From Cycas panzhihuaensis (lineage: Eukaryota; Cycadophyta), in the NCBI GenBank assembly GCA_023213395.1, contig CM041465.1, positions 217,441,741 through 217,505,740 on the forward strand: 64,000 bases of DNA. Direction: 5' to 3'. Below, piece after piece: positions 34,990 to 47,190 of the stretch. The notes beneath the pieces are model-generated. The model ran no database searches. It saw nothing but the letters and a program-made list of their open reading frames with translations, and was not told the DNA's origin. Within the stretch, counting starts at the first letter, position 1. Every line of letters starts with the position of its first letter. The position numbers were made by a program, and so were the translations under genes.

Positions 34990-35649
34990 TTGCGTAGTCT
35001 ACCTCCATTGTTAGAAGACCCCGAGTATCGCCCTCTTCCTTTGTCAGATTCTGACCTGACTAAGGAGGGATACTCTTCTGATTGGGCCTACCACACCTCA
35101 ACCTTAGAAACCCATGCTTTTCCTTCCTCTATTCCCGGGTTCACCCAAGAGGGTGATGACCCCCTTTATTACCTGAGTGACCAACATCACTCGCTTGACG
35201 TCCATCCCTCTACCCATGTCGTAGAAGGATTTGCTCCTCTTGAGACTTGCCACGTAATCGATGACTCTTATGAGGAGTATCCTGAGGGACCTACCTTGTT
35301 CGAGGTCCTAATTACCTCTTACGAGTATATAGGAACCCCTCCAGTCGACGTAGTTGAAGCTCTCAATGAGTGTCGCAGCGCGGCACGCTTCCAACCGCGT
35401 CTTGGATGGCTTGAGGGTGCTCTTCGTGGAGGAGCCTCTTCTTTTTCCGCTCCTCCCCCGCATGCCTCATCCTTATCTACTCTTCCTTTGACAACAAATC
35501 CCTTTGTGCCTATGCATGTGTCCCACTCCTTTCCTATTCCCGCAGTGGGGCCACATGTTACGTCTTCCATTTCTCATCAAGGTCCTAGTGTTTCATGATC
35601 TTCCCATGGTGTGTCTTTCCATCAATTAAAGGTTAGCATACCTGTCCCT
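34990..35649 (+). pseudogene. gag: Element B gag, first part
   Basis: The open frame from 34990 (202 codons) begins 'RSLPPLLEDPEYRPLPLSDS' like gag of A. It continues into a Ser/Pro/His-rich region that A has lost. The frame stops at 35598, about 50 bp before element E. Gag resumes at 43209 after E. The true start is not certain; an upstream start near 34970 in another frame is also possible. Confidence 0.8.
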
Positions 35650-35947
35650 TGAAAAGAGTGGATCTATCCTTCATCTCCATGCACTAAACACAAAGGCAAA
35701 CATGGGAGCAAGAGAGACTTGAGAGAAAGAAAGTAGCTCTCACAAAATGGGGAGGTAAAGAATGAATCTCCTCCATTGAGCTTTACTTTTATATTGAGAG
35801 AGGGAGCATTTGAGTTAGGTGAAATGAAATTACACATAATGCACATGAAAGTGCATTTCACTTAAGTGATCTAATTTAAAGTTCACTTAAGATCCTTTTT
35901 CGAAATAATCAACTAATGTAATGACCTTATGTCATTAACCCTTTTCA
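35650..35947 (-). repeat. Element E 3' LTR
   Basis: 298 bp; differs from 42911-43208 at only two positions seen (C/T in the AAGTG[C/T]ATTTCAC string and T/C in AAGA[T/C]CC). Followed by the polypurine tract at 35948-35960 (minus strand). Confidence 0.95.
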
Positions 35948-36398
35948 ATCTCCCCCTTAATGGTAGAAGGTCATTTCATTCTATTTTATTCTATCCTATG
36001 AGGTCTTCATTTGAGCCTCTTACAAAGCAAACTAGTATGATACTTTTATGGAAACCCTCATGGGGAAGAAAACCCACAAATTTTCTAATCTACTAACCTA
36101 GCTCGAGCTCTCTTTAAATGTAGCGAGATAGCCAATCAAGACAATAAATTTTATAGCTGAAATCTCATCGAGTCTCCATATACCATTTGGTCATCCCCCA
36201 TGCCCTTTCGGGTTTTCACAGGTTCTGATTTTCCAAAATGATACAACCCTTATCCTTTCGCGCCCACATGGGGTTTTCACGAATGGGATAGAGCAGAGAC
36301 TTACTCTTGTCCTTCCGCACCCATAAGGGGTTTTCACAAATGAGACAGAGTATGATGGTCCTATTGTCATCTCCTTCAATCAGTCAGAGATGGAGGCC
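35948..36398 (-). repeat. Element E 3' non-coding region with three motif copies
   Basis: Between the end of RNase H and the LTR lie three related units at about 36200-36222, 36254-36285 and 36311-36341. On the minus strand each reads TGTGAAAACCCC, a variable triplet, then GGG(C/T)GCG. The same series, more diverged, is in element G near 61999-62130. It may be an RNA structure or packaging signal; this is inference. Confidence 0.5.
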
Positions 36399-37800
36399 CT
36401 AAGGTCGAAAGTTACTTTTGAACTGCTCAAACTTCACCCTCTTCAGTGGTTTGGTGAAGATATCAGCCACTTGATCTGATGTGGGGCAGTACTCCAGTTG
36501 AATTGTGCCATCATGAACTAGTTCTCTAATCTTGTGGACTTTTGTACTTATATGTTTGGTACGATCATGAAATACAAGATTTTTAGCCATCTGGATTGTA
36601 GATTGATTATCAACATGTAAGCTAGTAGAACTTGTTTGGGTGGCATTTAATGTATTCAACAATTTTCTAAGCCATATCACCTCCTTGCTTGTCTCGTATA
36701 AAGAATGTACTCGGCTTCATAGCTTGAGTCTGCAACTATCTTCTGCCGTCTGGATCTCCATGATATTGGTGCTATTCCAAGAAATGTTACATACCCAGAC
36801 GTAGATCTTCCTGTGTCTTTATCTCCGACAAAGTCTGAGTCTGTGTATGCATAAAGTTTAAATTCTGCATTGGGTTCATATAATAGACCATATTTGCTAG
36901 TCGTCTTTAGGTACCTCAACACTCGTATTGCAGCTTGCCAATGATTCTGCTTAAGATTTGTCATGAATCTTGCAAGAATGCCGACAGAGTGTGCAATATC
37001 TGGCCTTGTGTTGGTAGTATAGATGAGACTACCTACAAGTTGCTCAGAGTGTTGCGTCTGCCTCCCTATTGTCACCATCAACTGAGAGCTTAATATTAGG
37101 CTCCATAGGTGTATCCACTGGTCGAGCACCTTCCAACTGAAACTTTGTCAGAAGATCGTTGATATATTTTTCTTGGGAGAGAAAGATTTTGCCATCCTTT
37201 TGAGTTACTTCAATTCCCAAGTAATATTTCATCAACCCGAGGTCGACAATTCAAAAGTTTTAGCAAGGTCCTTCTTCACCGGCCGATTACACTGCTCACT
37301 ATCCCCTGTTATGAGCATGTCATCCACAAAGATTAAGAGGTAAGTGACTTTATCATTTTGGCGCTTGATGAATAATGTTGCATCAATATCTTGATAGTCA
37401 CAACCTCATATCCAAGTTGCCTCATTCTTTCAGACAACTTGGTAAACCAAGCACGAGGGCTTGCTTTAGGCCGCATAAGGACTTTTTGAGCCTACAAACT
37501 TTATGCTCCCCGATCAATCTCGTATCCTTCCGGTGAGCCATGTAAATTTCTTCTTTAAGGTCCCCATTGAGAAATGCGGTCTTAACATCGAGTTGGTGGA
37601 TTTTCCAACCTCGCTGAGCGCCCAAGGCTATTAGAGTTCGATTGTAGGCCACTTGGTTGTAGGAGCAAAGATTTCAGTAGTCAATGCCTTCCCTTTGCAT
37701 GAATCCTTTTGCTACCAACCTCGCCTTCTGTAGGGTGCCATCTGATTTATACTTGTTTTTGAACACCCATTTATTTTGAACTACCTTTCTTCCAAGTGGT
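36399..37800 (-). pseudogene. Element E reverse transcriptase and RNase H
   Basis: Minus strand: RT starts with 'QNKWVFKNKYKSDGTLQKAR' (about 37790), then 'WKIHQLDVKTAFLNGDLKEE' near 37605. The catalytic F-V-D-D-M box is at 37330-37316. 'LTKFQLEGARPVDTPMEPN' and the junction L-V-G-S-L-I-Y-T-T-N-T-R-P-D-I-A-H-S follow, then 'YAYTDSDFVGDKDTGRSTSG' and 'CPTSDQVADIFTKPLKRVKF' at the end. Frameshifts lie near 37660, 37430, 37240 and 36680. Catalytic residues seen are intact. Confidence 0.88.
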
Positions 37801-39365
37801 AGATCAACAAGCTCCCATGTACCGTTCTTAATAAGAGATTGATACTCTTCATTCATGGCATTTCTCCAAGCTGCATGCTTTACAGCTTCTTGGTATGTTA
37901 GGGGCTCTTCATTAAGAGCAATATGCAGTTCTGCTGGTTCAAGCTCAACGGAAAGTGATTCATGCATCCTTGCTCTATGGGCACTTCTAGTGCCAGTTTT
38001 GCCTACCTCATCTGGTCGCATGTCCTTGTGTAGTTGGTAGGCTTCACGAAAACCTCGAGTTGGGAATGAGGTTTTCATTTCCACAACCTCTTGATCTTCG
38101 TTTTGATCCTGAAAAGGATCATGTGAAATATTTGGCACGAGGAAGTTGATGATGCTGGAGAAGATGGGCCAGCCACAGATGTTGGAGAAGATGATCCTTC
38201 TGCTATGGCTTTGCCTTTGTCAACTTGGTCATTCACAAATGATGGTGCCGGATGTGTACACATTGGATTGGAGTCACACTTGTATCCTCCGAGGCTCTAT
38301 TGTCGATTCCAAGATTTTAAGCATCTGCTCAACGTCCCCTAAATTTTGGAACTGGACATCAAATTCGAGAGCATCATTAAATCGGTATGAAGGCGCCTCG
38401 AGTCAAGTCCGAGTAATTGATCTTCGGTCTGCAAAGATAACATCTCATCGATGATGATTTTGCGCTTTGAAGGTATAAAACCTTGTATCCCTTTTGTCCA
38501 TAGGGTATCCGACAAAGATGCCTTTGATGGCTCTATCTTGGAGCTTATTTCTATGTTCCCGCAAAATATGAGCATAACAAGTAGAGCCAAAAATTCAAGT
38601 GTGAGATAGAGGGGTTTGTCCATACCACATTTCATGTGGAGAGGGGCCGAGCTTGGAGGGACTAACGGTGTTGATGCAATACATGCCAGCCCGTATAGCC
38701 TCATTTCAAAGATAGATAGGGACATTCTTATATACCAAAGATAGCACGAGCCATATTCATGATGGTCCTGCTCATACGCAAGAACTCCATTTTGTGGGGT
38801 GTACCGCAATGATGGTCCGATGTTTGATTCCACGTTGACGTGGTACGATTCAAACTCATTGGATGTGTACCGCCACCATTGTCCCCCGAGTATTTTGATC
38901 TTGAATCCAGATTCATTTTCCACGTGGGCCTTGAAAGCTTGAAACATAGAAAAGCTTCATCTTTCTTTGCAAGAAAAGCAACCCATACTTTCTTAGTAAA
39001 ATCATCAATGAAAGTAATATAGTACCACTGCATTTGATAGAAGGGATGGGCATAGGACCGCATATATCCGAGTGTACAAGCTGCAAGGTTGGGTAGATTT
39101 CCACTGACTACGAGGAAAGGGTTGTCTTTGAGATTTAGCAATAATACATGCTTCACATTTAAAGGGCTTGGAGGGGAACTTAGGCAAACCAGGAAGAGTG
39201 TCTTGTAGTTCTCTTAAACGATCAATTTTGATATGGCCCATACGAGCATGCCATAGAGCTGCTTGGGACAACTTTTGAGGAGTCAGGGTTATGGTAAAAA
39301 CAAATTCATCATCAACATAGTTGGCTTCAGAGGATGGTGAGCCAGTTAGGCGAAAAAGTTTGCCA
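37801..39365 (-). pseudogene. Element E integrase and linker
   Basis: Minus strand: 'LSQAALWHARMGHIKIDRLR' (about 39290) is the gag-pre-integrase segment. 'CEACIIAKSQRQPFPRS' is the end of the zinc-binding region. 'WYYITFIDDFTKKVWVAFLA' near 39035 and a Y-S-G-D-N-G-G-G-T segment are the catalytic core. The C-terminal part (38700-38400) and the linker with 'EPLTYQEAVKHAAWRNAMNE' follow. At least three frameshifts are present, with core pieces overlapping in different frames around 38730-38950. Confidence 0.83.
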
Positions 39366-40866
39366 TCAAGAATTCTGGTCATAACCACAGTATTTGAAGG
39401 AGGGTGAATGACACAGAGAGTTTGATTGTTTGCGATTACACTCGATTAAATCCACGAGAGACAAGGGTGGACAGTGGAGAGCATTCTCGCAGGCGGTGAA
39501 TATATAAAACATCAACAAGTGTAAAATCTGGAAGGCCCGGAGTTTCGTGCAAACTGTTCCAAGTCCTTCGACTGGCTGAGATGATTTGTCAGCCATGTGT
39601 ACAACACCACGAACTTCAGAGTCAAAATCTTGAAAGAACTGGCGATGACAAGTCATGTGTTGTGTTGCTCCAGTATCCATGATCCACGATGAAGTATTTG
39701 AGGTAGCACTATTTGCAACTCCAAGTGGTGAAGGCAAGAGTGAATAAGCATAGCCACAATGAGCCTCAATATACTTAGTGGATCTATCAACAACATTTGA
39801 TGAAGTGGTCCCAATTCTTTGAAGGTGTGCATGAGCAAATTGCATTCCACCAAAAGCATCTTCAAAGAAGTATTATCAACATTATGTGCACCATGGCTGC
39901 TTGATAACTTGGTAGTTTGTTGGTGGCGATTCGCAATTTTGGCATAATGTCCTCTGCTATTACACCTTTGGCACACGATTGTTTGATTTCCACCAAGTAT
40001 TAAATTGGCCGGATTATCTCGACATCGGATCTAGGTCCAGGTTGATTATTTTGCCCTTGGCCTTGAGACTGTTTTTGTTGGAATTGAGGAGCCTGTTGAC
40101 TAAGAGGACGTTATCCTTGTTGTCTACCTCTTCCTCTTCCACGAGAATTACCACCTCTACGAGAGTATTGACCTTGATTTTTGGTGTAACAAAGCTCTTC
40201 TTTGACTTCAAAAGCAGCATCAATTGGATCTGATGTAGTGGCAAAGTTGGTATCAAAGGTCTTATCAAATTCAATGAACTTATCGAAGATCCTCAAAGTT
40301 TAGGGTCTTTAAAGTTCCATTGGATTGAAGACTCCCTAATAGATTTTATAATCTGGGATATGGAGACATGACTGAATCAAGAAAGCCCATGTAATGCATT
40401 GAGTTTTAAAATCTTTATCAATGGCTTGCTTGATTGGACGAAGGAGATTGATTGTCTCACTTGCATGTCCTTTCTGCATTTTCAATTTGTTCATTTTCAA
40501 CACTAAGTGAACAAATTCTAAGTCTGATTTAGTGTCAAAGTTCTTCTTAAGAACTTCAAGAACTTTCCATGCTGTATCATGTACAACTTCATCAATGAGA
40601 TTATGCAGGAATAATCGGTGACAAGCGAGATCCCTGCACGGATTTTATCATCATCAAGTTCCCATTGACGTTTAGCTTGACTCTGGGAGAGCTTGAGCAC
40701 CTCCTCAAGCAGCTTGTGGTAGTCAGAATGCAATGTGTAGTGTAGGTTGTAAGTGATCTCTCCATAGACCTTCATACTTTGCAGCATTTCTGACACTAGT
40801 GAACCACATGTCCCAATTTTCTTTCCCTTTTAGAATGCGCTCACATTTTGCTTGAACTGAAGACAT
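39366..40866 (-). pseudogene. gag: Element E gag and protease
   Basis: Minus strand: the start M-S-S-V-Q-A-K-C-E-R-I-L is at 40866, followed by W-D-M-W-F-T-S-V, a divergent copia gag start. A Gly/Arg-rich stretch at about 40160-40110 precedes a zinc knuckle 'CQRCNSRGHYAKIAN' near 39970, which lacks its last Cys. Protease has the active site W-I-M-D-T-G-A-T-Q-H-M-T near 39685, intact. Frameshifts break gag near 40800, 40520, 40290 and 39980. Confidence 0.83.
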
Positions 40867-42896
40867 TGTGTCTTTTTAGAAGGGAAGAAATGAACAAGGG
40901 ACTATAAAAGTGATGGTAATAAATGACCGATCACTATTTACAAATGGGAAATGTAATGAAGTAGTGTAGAAGAAGGAAGAAGAAGTGAGAATGGTTGCTC
41001 AAAGATGAAGGGAGCAACTTAGAGAAAAGTCACCAACACTTGTGACAAATATTAACCTGACGCAGCAGGAATATGAGAAGCACTATGATAAAAATTGGCC
41101 ACTAACACTTATGACAAATATTAACCTGACGCTGCAGGAATATGAGAAGCACTATGATTGTGATTACACTATGGATCACTTTTTACAAATAAGTAAGTGA
41201 TCAATATACAAGATTGTAGGCCAATGTAGAAGTTGACATCATTGGGTTTACACAACTTGAAACTCGAATGTAGGATGCGTAATCAACCCAATAACCTCTA
41301 ACTTATGTCCAACGTGTAGTTGAGGTTGTTAAAGGGATGCCTAGGCTTCTAGTAGAATTAATTTGGCCTTCACCCGCGATACCCGCAATCGTGCTTGGTG
41401 ATGAAATCCAAGTCACAACGGAGCCCAAGTACTCCCAATCCTCACCCAGTTCACCAATGAGCAGCTATATACCTCCTCTAAAGAGTGGTACGTGCATACC
41501 CATGGCTATGATGGATATTGGATCGAGTATATTTTAATCTTGTATTAAAGTTTCAGTTTTCTCGGTTGGTTATCAAGATGATCCCTGATTGAGGCACGAT
41601 GGTATGGCTAACCAAACCTCACCAATATTCCGGTTTAGTCCAGATCCAACTTGAAACCCACACCTCCTTTATGGCACGGCATTCTGCCAACCAAGGTATC
41701 TCAACCTTGGCAAGTGTGTGAACAGGTACAAGATGGCAGAAAATAACGTACGTGATGCGTTCATTTTAGGAAGAGTGAAAAGATTATCGAATTGCATCAA
41801 ACGTACATTTAACTGAAAATAATGCTTGCTTGGAGTGCTTTTGGAGTGCTTGCTTGAAGTGTCTTTGTGTGCTTGCTTTGAGTGATTTTTGAGTGCTGAA
41901 ATGCAATGATAATAAGTGAGTGAGGACACCGGATATTGCTCTGATCTAGGTGTTTTTTTTTTCTCAGTTTTACAATGGGCTTTTAAGCCTTATAAAAAGG
42001 AAGAAATTTTCTTCACTTTTTTTTTTTTTTTTTGTTAATACAAAAAAAGTACTCTTCACTAAATCTGCAATAACTTTCTCCCACGATGTCGAAATGGAGT
42101 GCTGGTTTTTGTGCTGCAAATTAGACTCAGATCTTCATCTTCAGGAAGTGGAATCAGGTCCAAATGAGTTCTGGAAATTTTTTGACAGCCCCGCAAAATT
42201 AGGAAATTATAATTTTCCAGAATTGTTACTAAAAATAACTGCTGTTCACTAAAATAGCAATAACTTCCTCATACGACATCCAAATTAGGTTCCAGTTTTT
42301 GCACTGGAAAGTAGACTCAGAGCCCCATCTTTGACAATTGGAATCACTTCAATTGGATCTTTGTAGAAGATTTTGCAGACCTGTGAAGTTTAGCAATCAA
42401 ATTGTATTTCTACAGAAATTTCAGCTTGCTAATATCTCATTAACACATGATACCATATGAAATTTCCATCATTTTTTGATCACCAGGATCCCAATATGGG
42501 CAAGGTGAGAGCATACAATGATAGATATTTTCAATGGCTCAAAATTCTTTAAAAAAAATGGGTAAAACCTCTACTTACAATCATTCCTCTAAATGCTGGA
42601 AAAATTTCAGCAGTATTCCCCCTTGTTAAATGGACAAAAAAGGGAAAAGAAAAAGAAGAATGAGATAGCATGAATGGCCAGCAAAGGATTGGAATCCTTG
42701 GGCCTTACAACTCCTTGTATTATGCTTCCAAACCTGCAAAAGAGAAAGGAAAAGCAAACAATACAAAATATGCTATCATAATAACTTGAAAATATTTCTA
42801 AATTCACTTTCACAATCTCCTTCACCACATGGATTGTGGCGGAGAAGGAAGTGATGGCTCCATTGCAAGTGCAAGTGGGGAATATGAAGGAAGCAA
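40867..42896 (-). other. Element E 2-kb leader with internal repeats
   Basis: No domain was recognised. A segment of about 57 bp is duplicated with a 69-bp period (41030-41160; 'TTAACCTGACGC[A/T]GCAGG'). A diverged repeat with a period near 188 bp spans about 42055-42390 ('GCAATAACTT[T/C]CTC' and 'TAGACTCAGA'). An imperfect run of CAAGCACTCC-type units (minus strand) is at 41820-41890. The leader is much longer than usual for copia. Confidence 0.55.
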
Positions 42897-42908
42897 GCTC
42901 TGATACCA
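42897..42908 (-). other. Element E primer-binding site
   Basis: On the minus strand TGGTATCAGAGC, a perfect match to the initiator Met-tRNA site, two bases after the LTR end. Confidence 0.9.
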
Positions 42909-42910
42909 CA

Positions 42911-43208
42911 TGAAAAGAGTGGATCTATCCTTCATCTCCATGCACTAAACACAAAGGCAAACATGGGAGCAAGAGAGACTTGAGAGAAAGAAAGTAGCTC
43001 TCACAAAATGGGGAGGTAAAGAATGAATCTCCTCCATTGAGCTTTACTTTTATATTGAGAGAGGGAGCATTTGAGTTAGGTGAAATGAAATTACACATAA
43101 TGCACATGAAAGTGTATTTCACTTAAGTGATCTAATTTAAAGTTCACTTAAGACCCTTTTTCGAAATAATCAACTAATGTAATGACCTTATGTCATTAAC
43201 CCTTTTCA
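42911..43208 (-). repeat. Element E 5' LTR
   Basis: 298 bp, partner of 35650-35947, next to the primer site and followed on the plus strand by the TCCCT duplication. Confidence 0.95.
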
Positions 43209-44900
43209 TCCCTAACCAAACTGATGTGCCATCCCCTAATGTGGCACATACCTTTCCTAGTAGGCCCATCGGTCCTACTAGTCTTTCGGCCACCAGTCAT
43301 GTGGGATCCACTCCCACATATTCTCAAAACCAACACGTTGGTGCTTCCTTCTACGTTCCCCCAGGGTATACTTCTCAACCTTGGGGGCAGGGTAGAGGAA
43401 GCCGTCTCCCGGTTTATGGGGTAGATTTGCTACACCCATATGGGGTCGTTCCACCTATGGGTGGCCCATATGGGTAAAACCCAGTTCCACATCTATCTTA
43501 TCCATCGTCCAACATAATTCCATTTGTTGTGCCTTTGCAAGGGAACCTGACTCCCTTCCAAGGCACCTACCCCCACGCCTCTTCTCAGTAGGGGGCATTT
43601 CCTCAAGGAGGGATGGGCGTTCCACCCCTACCCACTCCTTGTGCATTACCTGCCATGACATTCGTTGATCCTACAGTCCAGGCAAGGGCACGCCCCTTCA
43701 TGGACTTTAGGTCTACACCTCTATCCATTGAGGCGTTAAGAACCAATCTGCCGCCTCATCCCCCTGAAGTTCCTAGATTTGACGGAACTTCGTCGCAAGA
43801 CCCAGCAGAGCATGTGCGTAGTTTTTCTATGGCATGCATCGATTACTGGGCTTACGACCACATTTTAATAAAATTATTCCCACGGTCCTTATAGGGTGAT
43901 GCCCTCAAGTGGTTCTACTGTCTCCCTGCCCATTCCATCCATTCATTCCAGCAATTGGTGGATGAGTTCATCAACTATTTTGATGTAGCCTGTCCATTCA
44001 AGAGCGGAATGAAGTCACTTCTTTCGCTCAATCAAGGTCATGATGAAATGAATCGTGACTTTGTGCAGTGATTCCATGACTTTCTTCACTCCACTAAGGC
44101 AACATTACCTGAGGAGTTGAAGCAAGACCTTTTCGTCAATGCACTTCATCCTGAAGTACATGTGGAAGTCCTCAAGATGGGGGCGACCACATGCGACTTC
44201 GCGATCGCTAAGTGTTTGGCGTTGGAGGCTATTGAGATCCAAGCTGGTCTCAAGAAACCTCTTAAGCCCTCACAGTGCCATGAGGCATCACCCCCAACCA
44301 AGGATACCAAACCTTTACAACCTACCTAGTCTTCCTCTCATCCGACTGAGAGGACTTTAGACCCTCTCACATCAGCCATACGTTTGTTCAAGCGTACAAT
44401 GAAGGAACTCAAGCTTCAAGCTCCTTCATCCCCTACATCCAATAAATAATTCCAACAAACAACCCAAGCTCCTCTCCCTAGGAATGGAAATACCCAATCC
44501 TCTCAAGCGAAAAGGTCAGACCCTCCGCTTGAGAAGAAGTGGTGCTCCATTCATGGGGAGTGCTTTCATGATGATTCGCATTGTAGGGCCCAGCATCTTA
44601 AGGATGCCCCTCGACGTGACTCTTCCCCTAAACGGGCCTCAAGGCCTAATTTGGACTAACCAGTTCACAAGGATCTGTTCCCTAAACATGGGGAACGTGA
44701 TCGTAACACCCAAACCAAGAGTAACCAAAACTGAGGAAAATCGCCTGATCCCCGTCCTTCCCGCGACAAAGGGAAGGGTGCCCGGAACTCGTCTTCCTCC
44801 TCTCGTTCTCCTAGCCATCGTACCCCATCACCTTCGCGACCCTGGAATAAGGGGAAGAAGGTGATCCAGTTGCTTGAAGCGACTCCTTCCTATGCTCTTA
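43209..44900 (+). pseudogene. gag: Element B gag, second part
   Basis: It continues the Pro/Ser-rich region, then the gag core from about 43660 (R-A-R-P-F-M-D-F-R-S-T-P-L-S-I-E-A-L) through W-F-x-x-L-P and 'SFQQLVDEFINYF'. The 38-codon segment near 44233-44347 missing in A is present here. The zinc-knuckle-like C-S-I-H-G-E-C-F-H-D-D-S-H-C follows near 44548. Stops occur at 43892 and 44070. A basic tail ends near 44860. Confidence 0.82.
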
Positions 44901-45039
44901 CGCGATCTCAAGCCGCTAAGGAAGCAACAGGAGCTTCTTGTTCTTCTGCTCCTTCCGACCCTCTTCCGGAGAACCTTCCTCTGGAAATACCTCTCTTTCC
45001 CAAGGCTATTCCTGTAAGCCTAGGTCGTTACGATTTCTG

Positions 45040-45860
45040 AAGGGCACTTACCTAGCCTACCGCAAAGTGTAAGCCCTTCTCCATCATGGACGAGCTTCAT
45101 ACTATCGTCGCATGAATGTCCTTGATGGACGTTTTGAGTAGTTGTCCCAAGCAGCGGGCCCTCCTCCTGAAAGCTTTAGGATCGAGTGATGCACCTGTCC
45201 ACGCTTTGGGCATCACCCAAGGTTGTGGACCCGTTATCTCATTTGATCCTAAGGATCTTCCTCCCGCTGGTGAAAGGGAACGTTAGTGGAACTTCCTATT
45301 TACTATCACTATCGATACACCCGATTGTACCCTTCGAAAGACTGTTGTCGACAACGGTTCTTCTATCAATGCCATGCCCTTGCGTGTCATGCAAGAGCTT
45401 GGTATCTTTGCCTTGGAACCTGTTCCATGGCGATGCCAAGGTTATGATTTCAGGCGAAGACCCCTTTGGGATCCGTCATGATTTCGCTCACCCTTGAGGG
45501 CAAGACTGTTCTTACTAACATTGTAGTCCTCGACGTTGACGTTGACTACAACCTCCTTCTAGGTCGTCCATGGCTCGACCAAATGGGAGCCATGTGCTCG
45601 ACTCTTTGGGGACAACTTAAATTCGTCCATGACGGACAGATGAGAGTGATTCCCCGCGAACGCCCATTTACCAAACAAACTCGTTCCACCAGTTTGGCAA
45701 ACCAAGGTCCTTCCACACATGCCTCGGCTTGCTCTATTGGTATACCTAACCCATCCAAAGAAGATCCCACATCTTCTCCCCCTAGTCTCACATGGTTCAC
45801 CCCTATTGGCATTGGGAGTTACTGGTACCTTACTTTGTTTAGCGATGATGAGTAGATCGC
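45040..45860 (+). pseudogene. Element B aspartic protease
   Basis: The active-site segment V-V-D-N-G-S-S is at about 45345, then 'NAMPLRVMQELGI'. After a frameshift near 45450 the frame at 45466 gives 'VDVDYNLLLGRPWLDQMGAM'. B keeps the Gly of D-N-G-S that A has lost. The linker to RT with acidic and Ser/Pro-rich text follows. Confidence 0.8.
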
Positions 45861-47190
45861 ACCTGTCTCATTTTAGATCCCCGTCTGGAATCTCTCTTGT
45901 TGGTGAGGCTAGCTATTCATGCATGTCACACATCATCGCTCGTGTTGACCCACCCATCGTCAGTTCTTCTTCTTCATTGCCCCTCATATGTAATGGCTTC
46001 GAAGAATTGCCTTTCGCTCCTTCCAAGGAGCCTCTTCTTGGTTTTCCTTCAGAATCCCGCAAGGAAGCTGAGCAACCCGACGACCATCACGGTCCCATTG
46101 CTTTTACTCCCTCCAGTGCTTCCTCTACTCGAAGTAAGGTCATCTGTAGGGTGGATTACTTTGAGGATGACAAAGCCCTGCTTGAGCATCTGGCGGGTTT
46201 TGCGCCCAACTTACTTTCTGGTCACCACAAGCTTGGTTACCAGAAGATTCTCGCGATCAGATCCACACTTGTCGATCTGATCCTGTCTTCTATTCCACCT
46301 CCTCTTGTTGACCTTGCCCCTCTCCAATTCGATGAGGGTAATGCCATGTGCATGGGGGCGACCCAAGACATAGTCTTGGCCCCGGGCAAGGTCATTAAGG
46401 TCAGGTTGGAATGTTCCCCTAATGAGATAAGGGAGTACTCCCTTGTGTTCCAAGAGTTCTGAGATGTGTTTGCATGGGATTATGCTGACATGAAGGGAAT
46501 CAACCCCTCCATTATCACTCATAACCTCACCACCATTCCTAGCGCCTACCTTGTACGCTAGAAGCAGCGTCCCCTTCACTTGAAGCTCTCAGCTGCCGTC
46601 AAGATGGAGGTTGAGAAGCTCTTGGACGCTGGGCTTATTACTTCCATTGACTACCCTAAGTGGGTCTCTAACATTGTCCCCATTGCTAAAAAGAATGGGC
46701 AATCCATATATGTGTCGATTTTCACAACATCAATAATGCTTATCCCAAGGACAATTTCTCGTTACCCTTCCTCAATCAAATTATTGATCGCACCGCTAGA
46801 TTTGAAGTTATGTCCCTAATGGATGGCTTCTCCGGCTATAACCAAATTCAGATTTCTCCTGAAGACCGCCATAAGACGGCCTTTACTACTCCTTAGGGTA
46901 CCTTCGCCTACAAGGCAATGCCCTTTGGCCTTAAGAATGCAGGTGCTACTTACCAAAGAGCCATGCATTTCATTTTCCACGACCTCATTGATAACACATT
47001 GGAGGTCTTCATGGATGATATGATGGGTCTCTCTCGTGTCAGGGCCCATCATCCATCTTACTTGCGTGCCATCTTCTCACGATGTCGCAAGTATCACGTC
47101 AGTCTAAATCCGCTCAAGTGTATGTTTGCCATTACCTCGGGTAAACTCCTTGGGTTCCTTATGTCCAAACAAGGAATTTAGATTGACCCT
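45861..47190 (+). pseudogene. Element B reverse transcriptase
   Basis: The lead-in 'DIVLAPGKVIKVRLECSPNE' is near 46370, then F-A-W-D-Y-A-D-M-K-G-I-N-P-S. RT proper has 'EKLLDAGLITSIDYPKWVSN' near 46610, 'MDGFSGYNQIQISPEDRHK' near 46820 and the F-M-D-D box near 47008. Breaks: TGA at 46460, TAG at 46559, a frameshift near 46690 and TAG at 46894. 'MPFGLKNAGATYQRAMHF' is better conserved than in A. Confidence 0.87.

Larger units (their letters stand above)
35650..43208 (-). mobile_element. Copia element E, young insertion in gag of B
   Basis: E has two 298-bp LTRs (TGAAAAG to TTTTCA) with only two differences seen, an exact TCCCT duplication (35645-35649 and 43209-43213), a Met-tRNA primer site, and the tract AAGGGGGAGAT. 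Minus-strand order is gag, protease, integrase, RT and RNase H. A 2-kb leader precedes gag. Despite the near-identical LTRs the coding part is split over several frames. Element G at the window end belongs to the same family. Confidence 0.95.
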
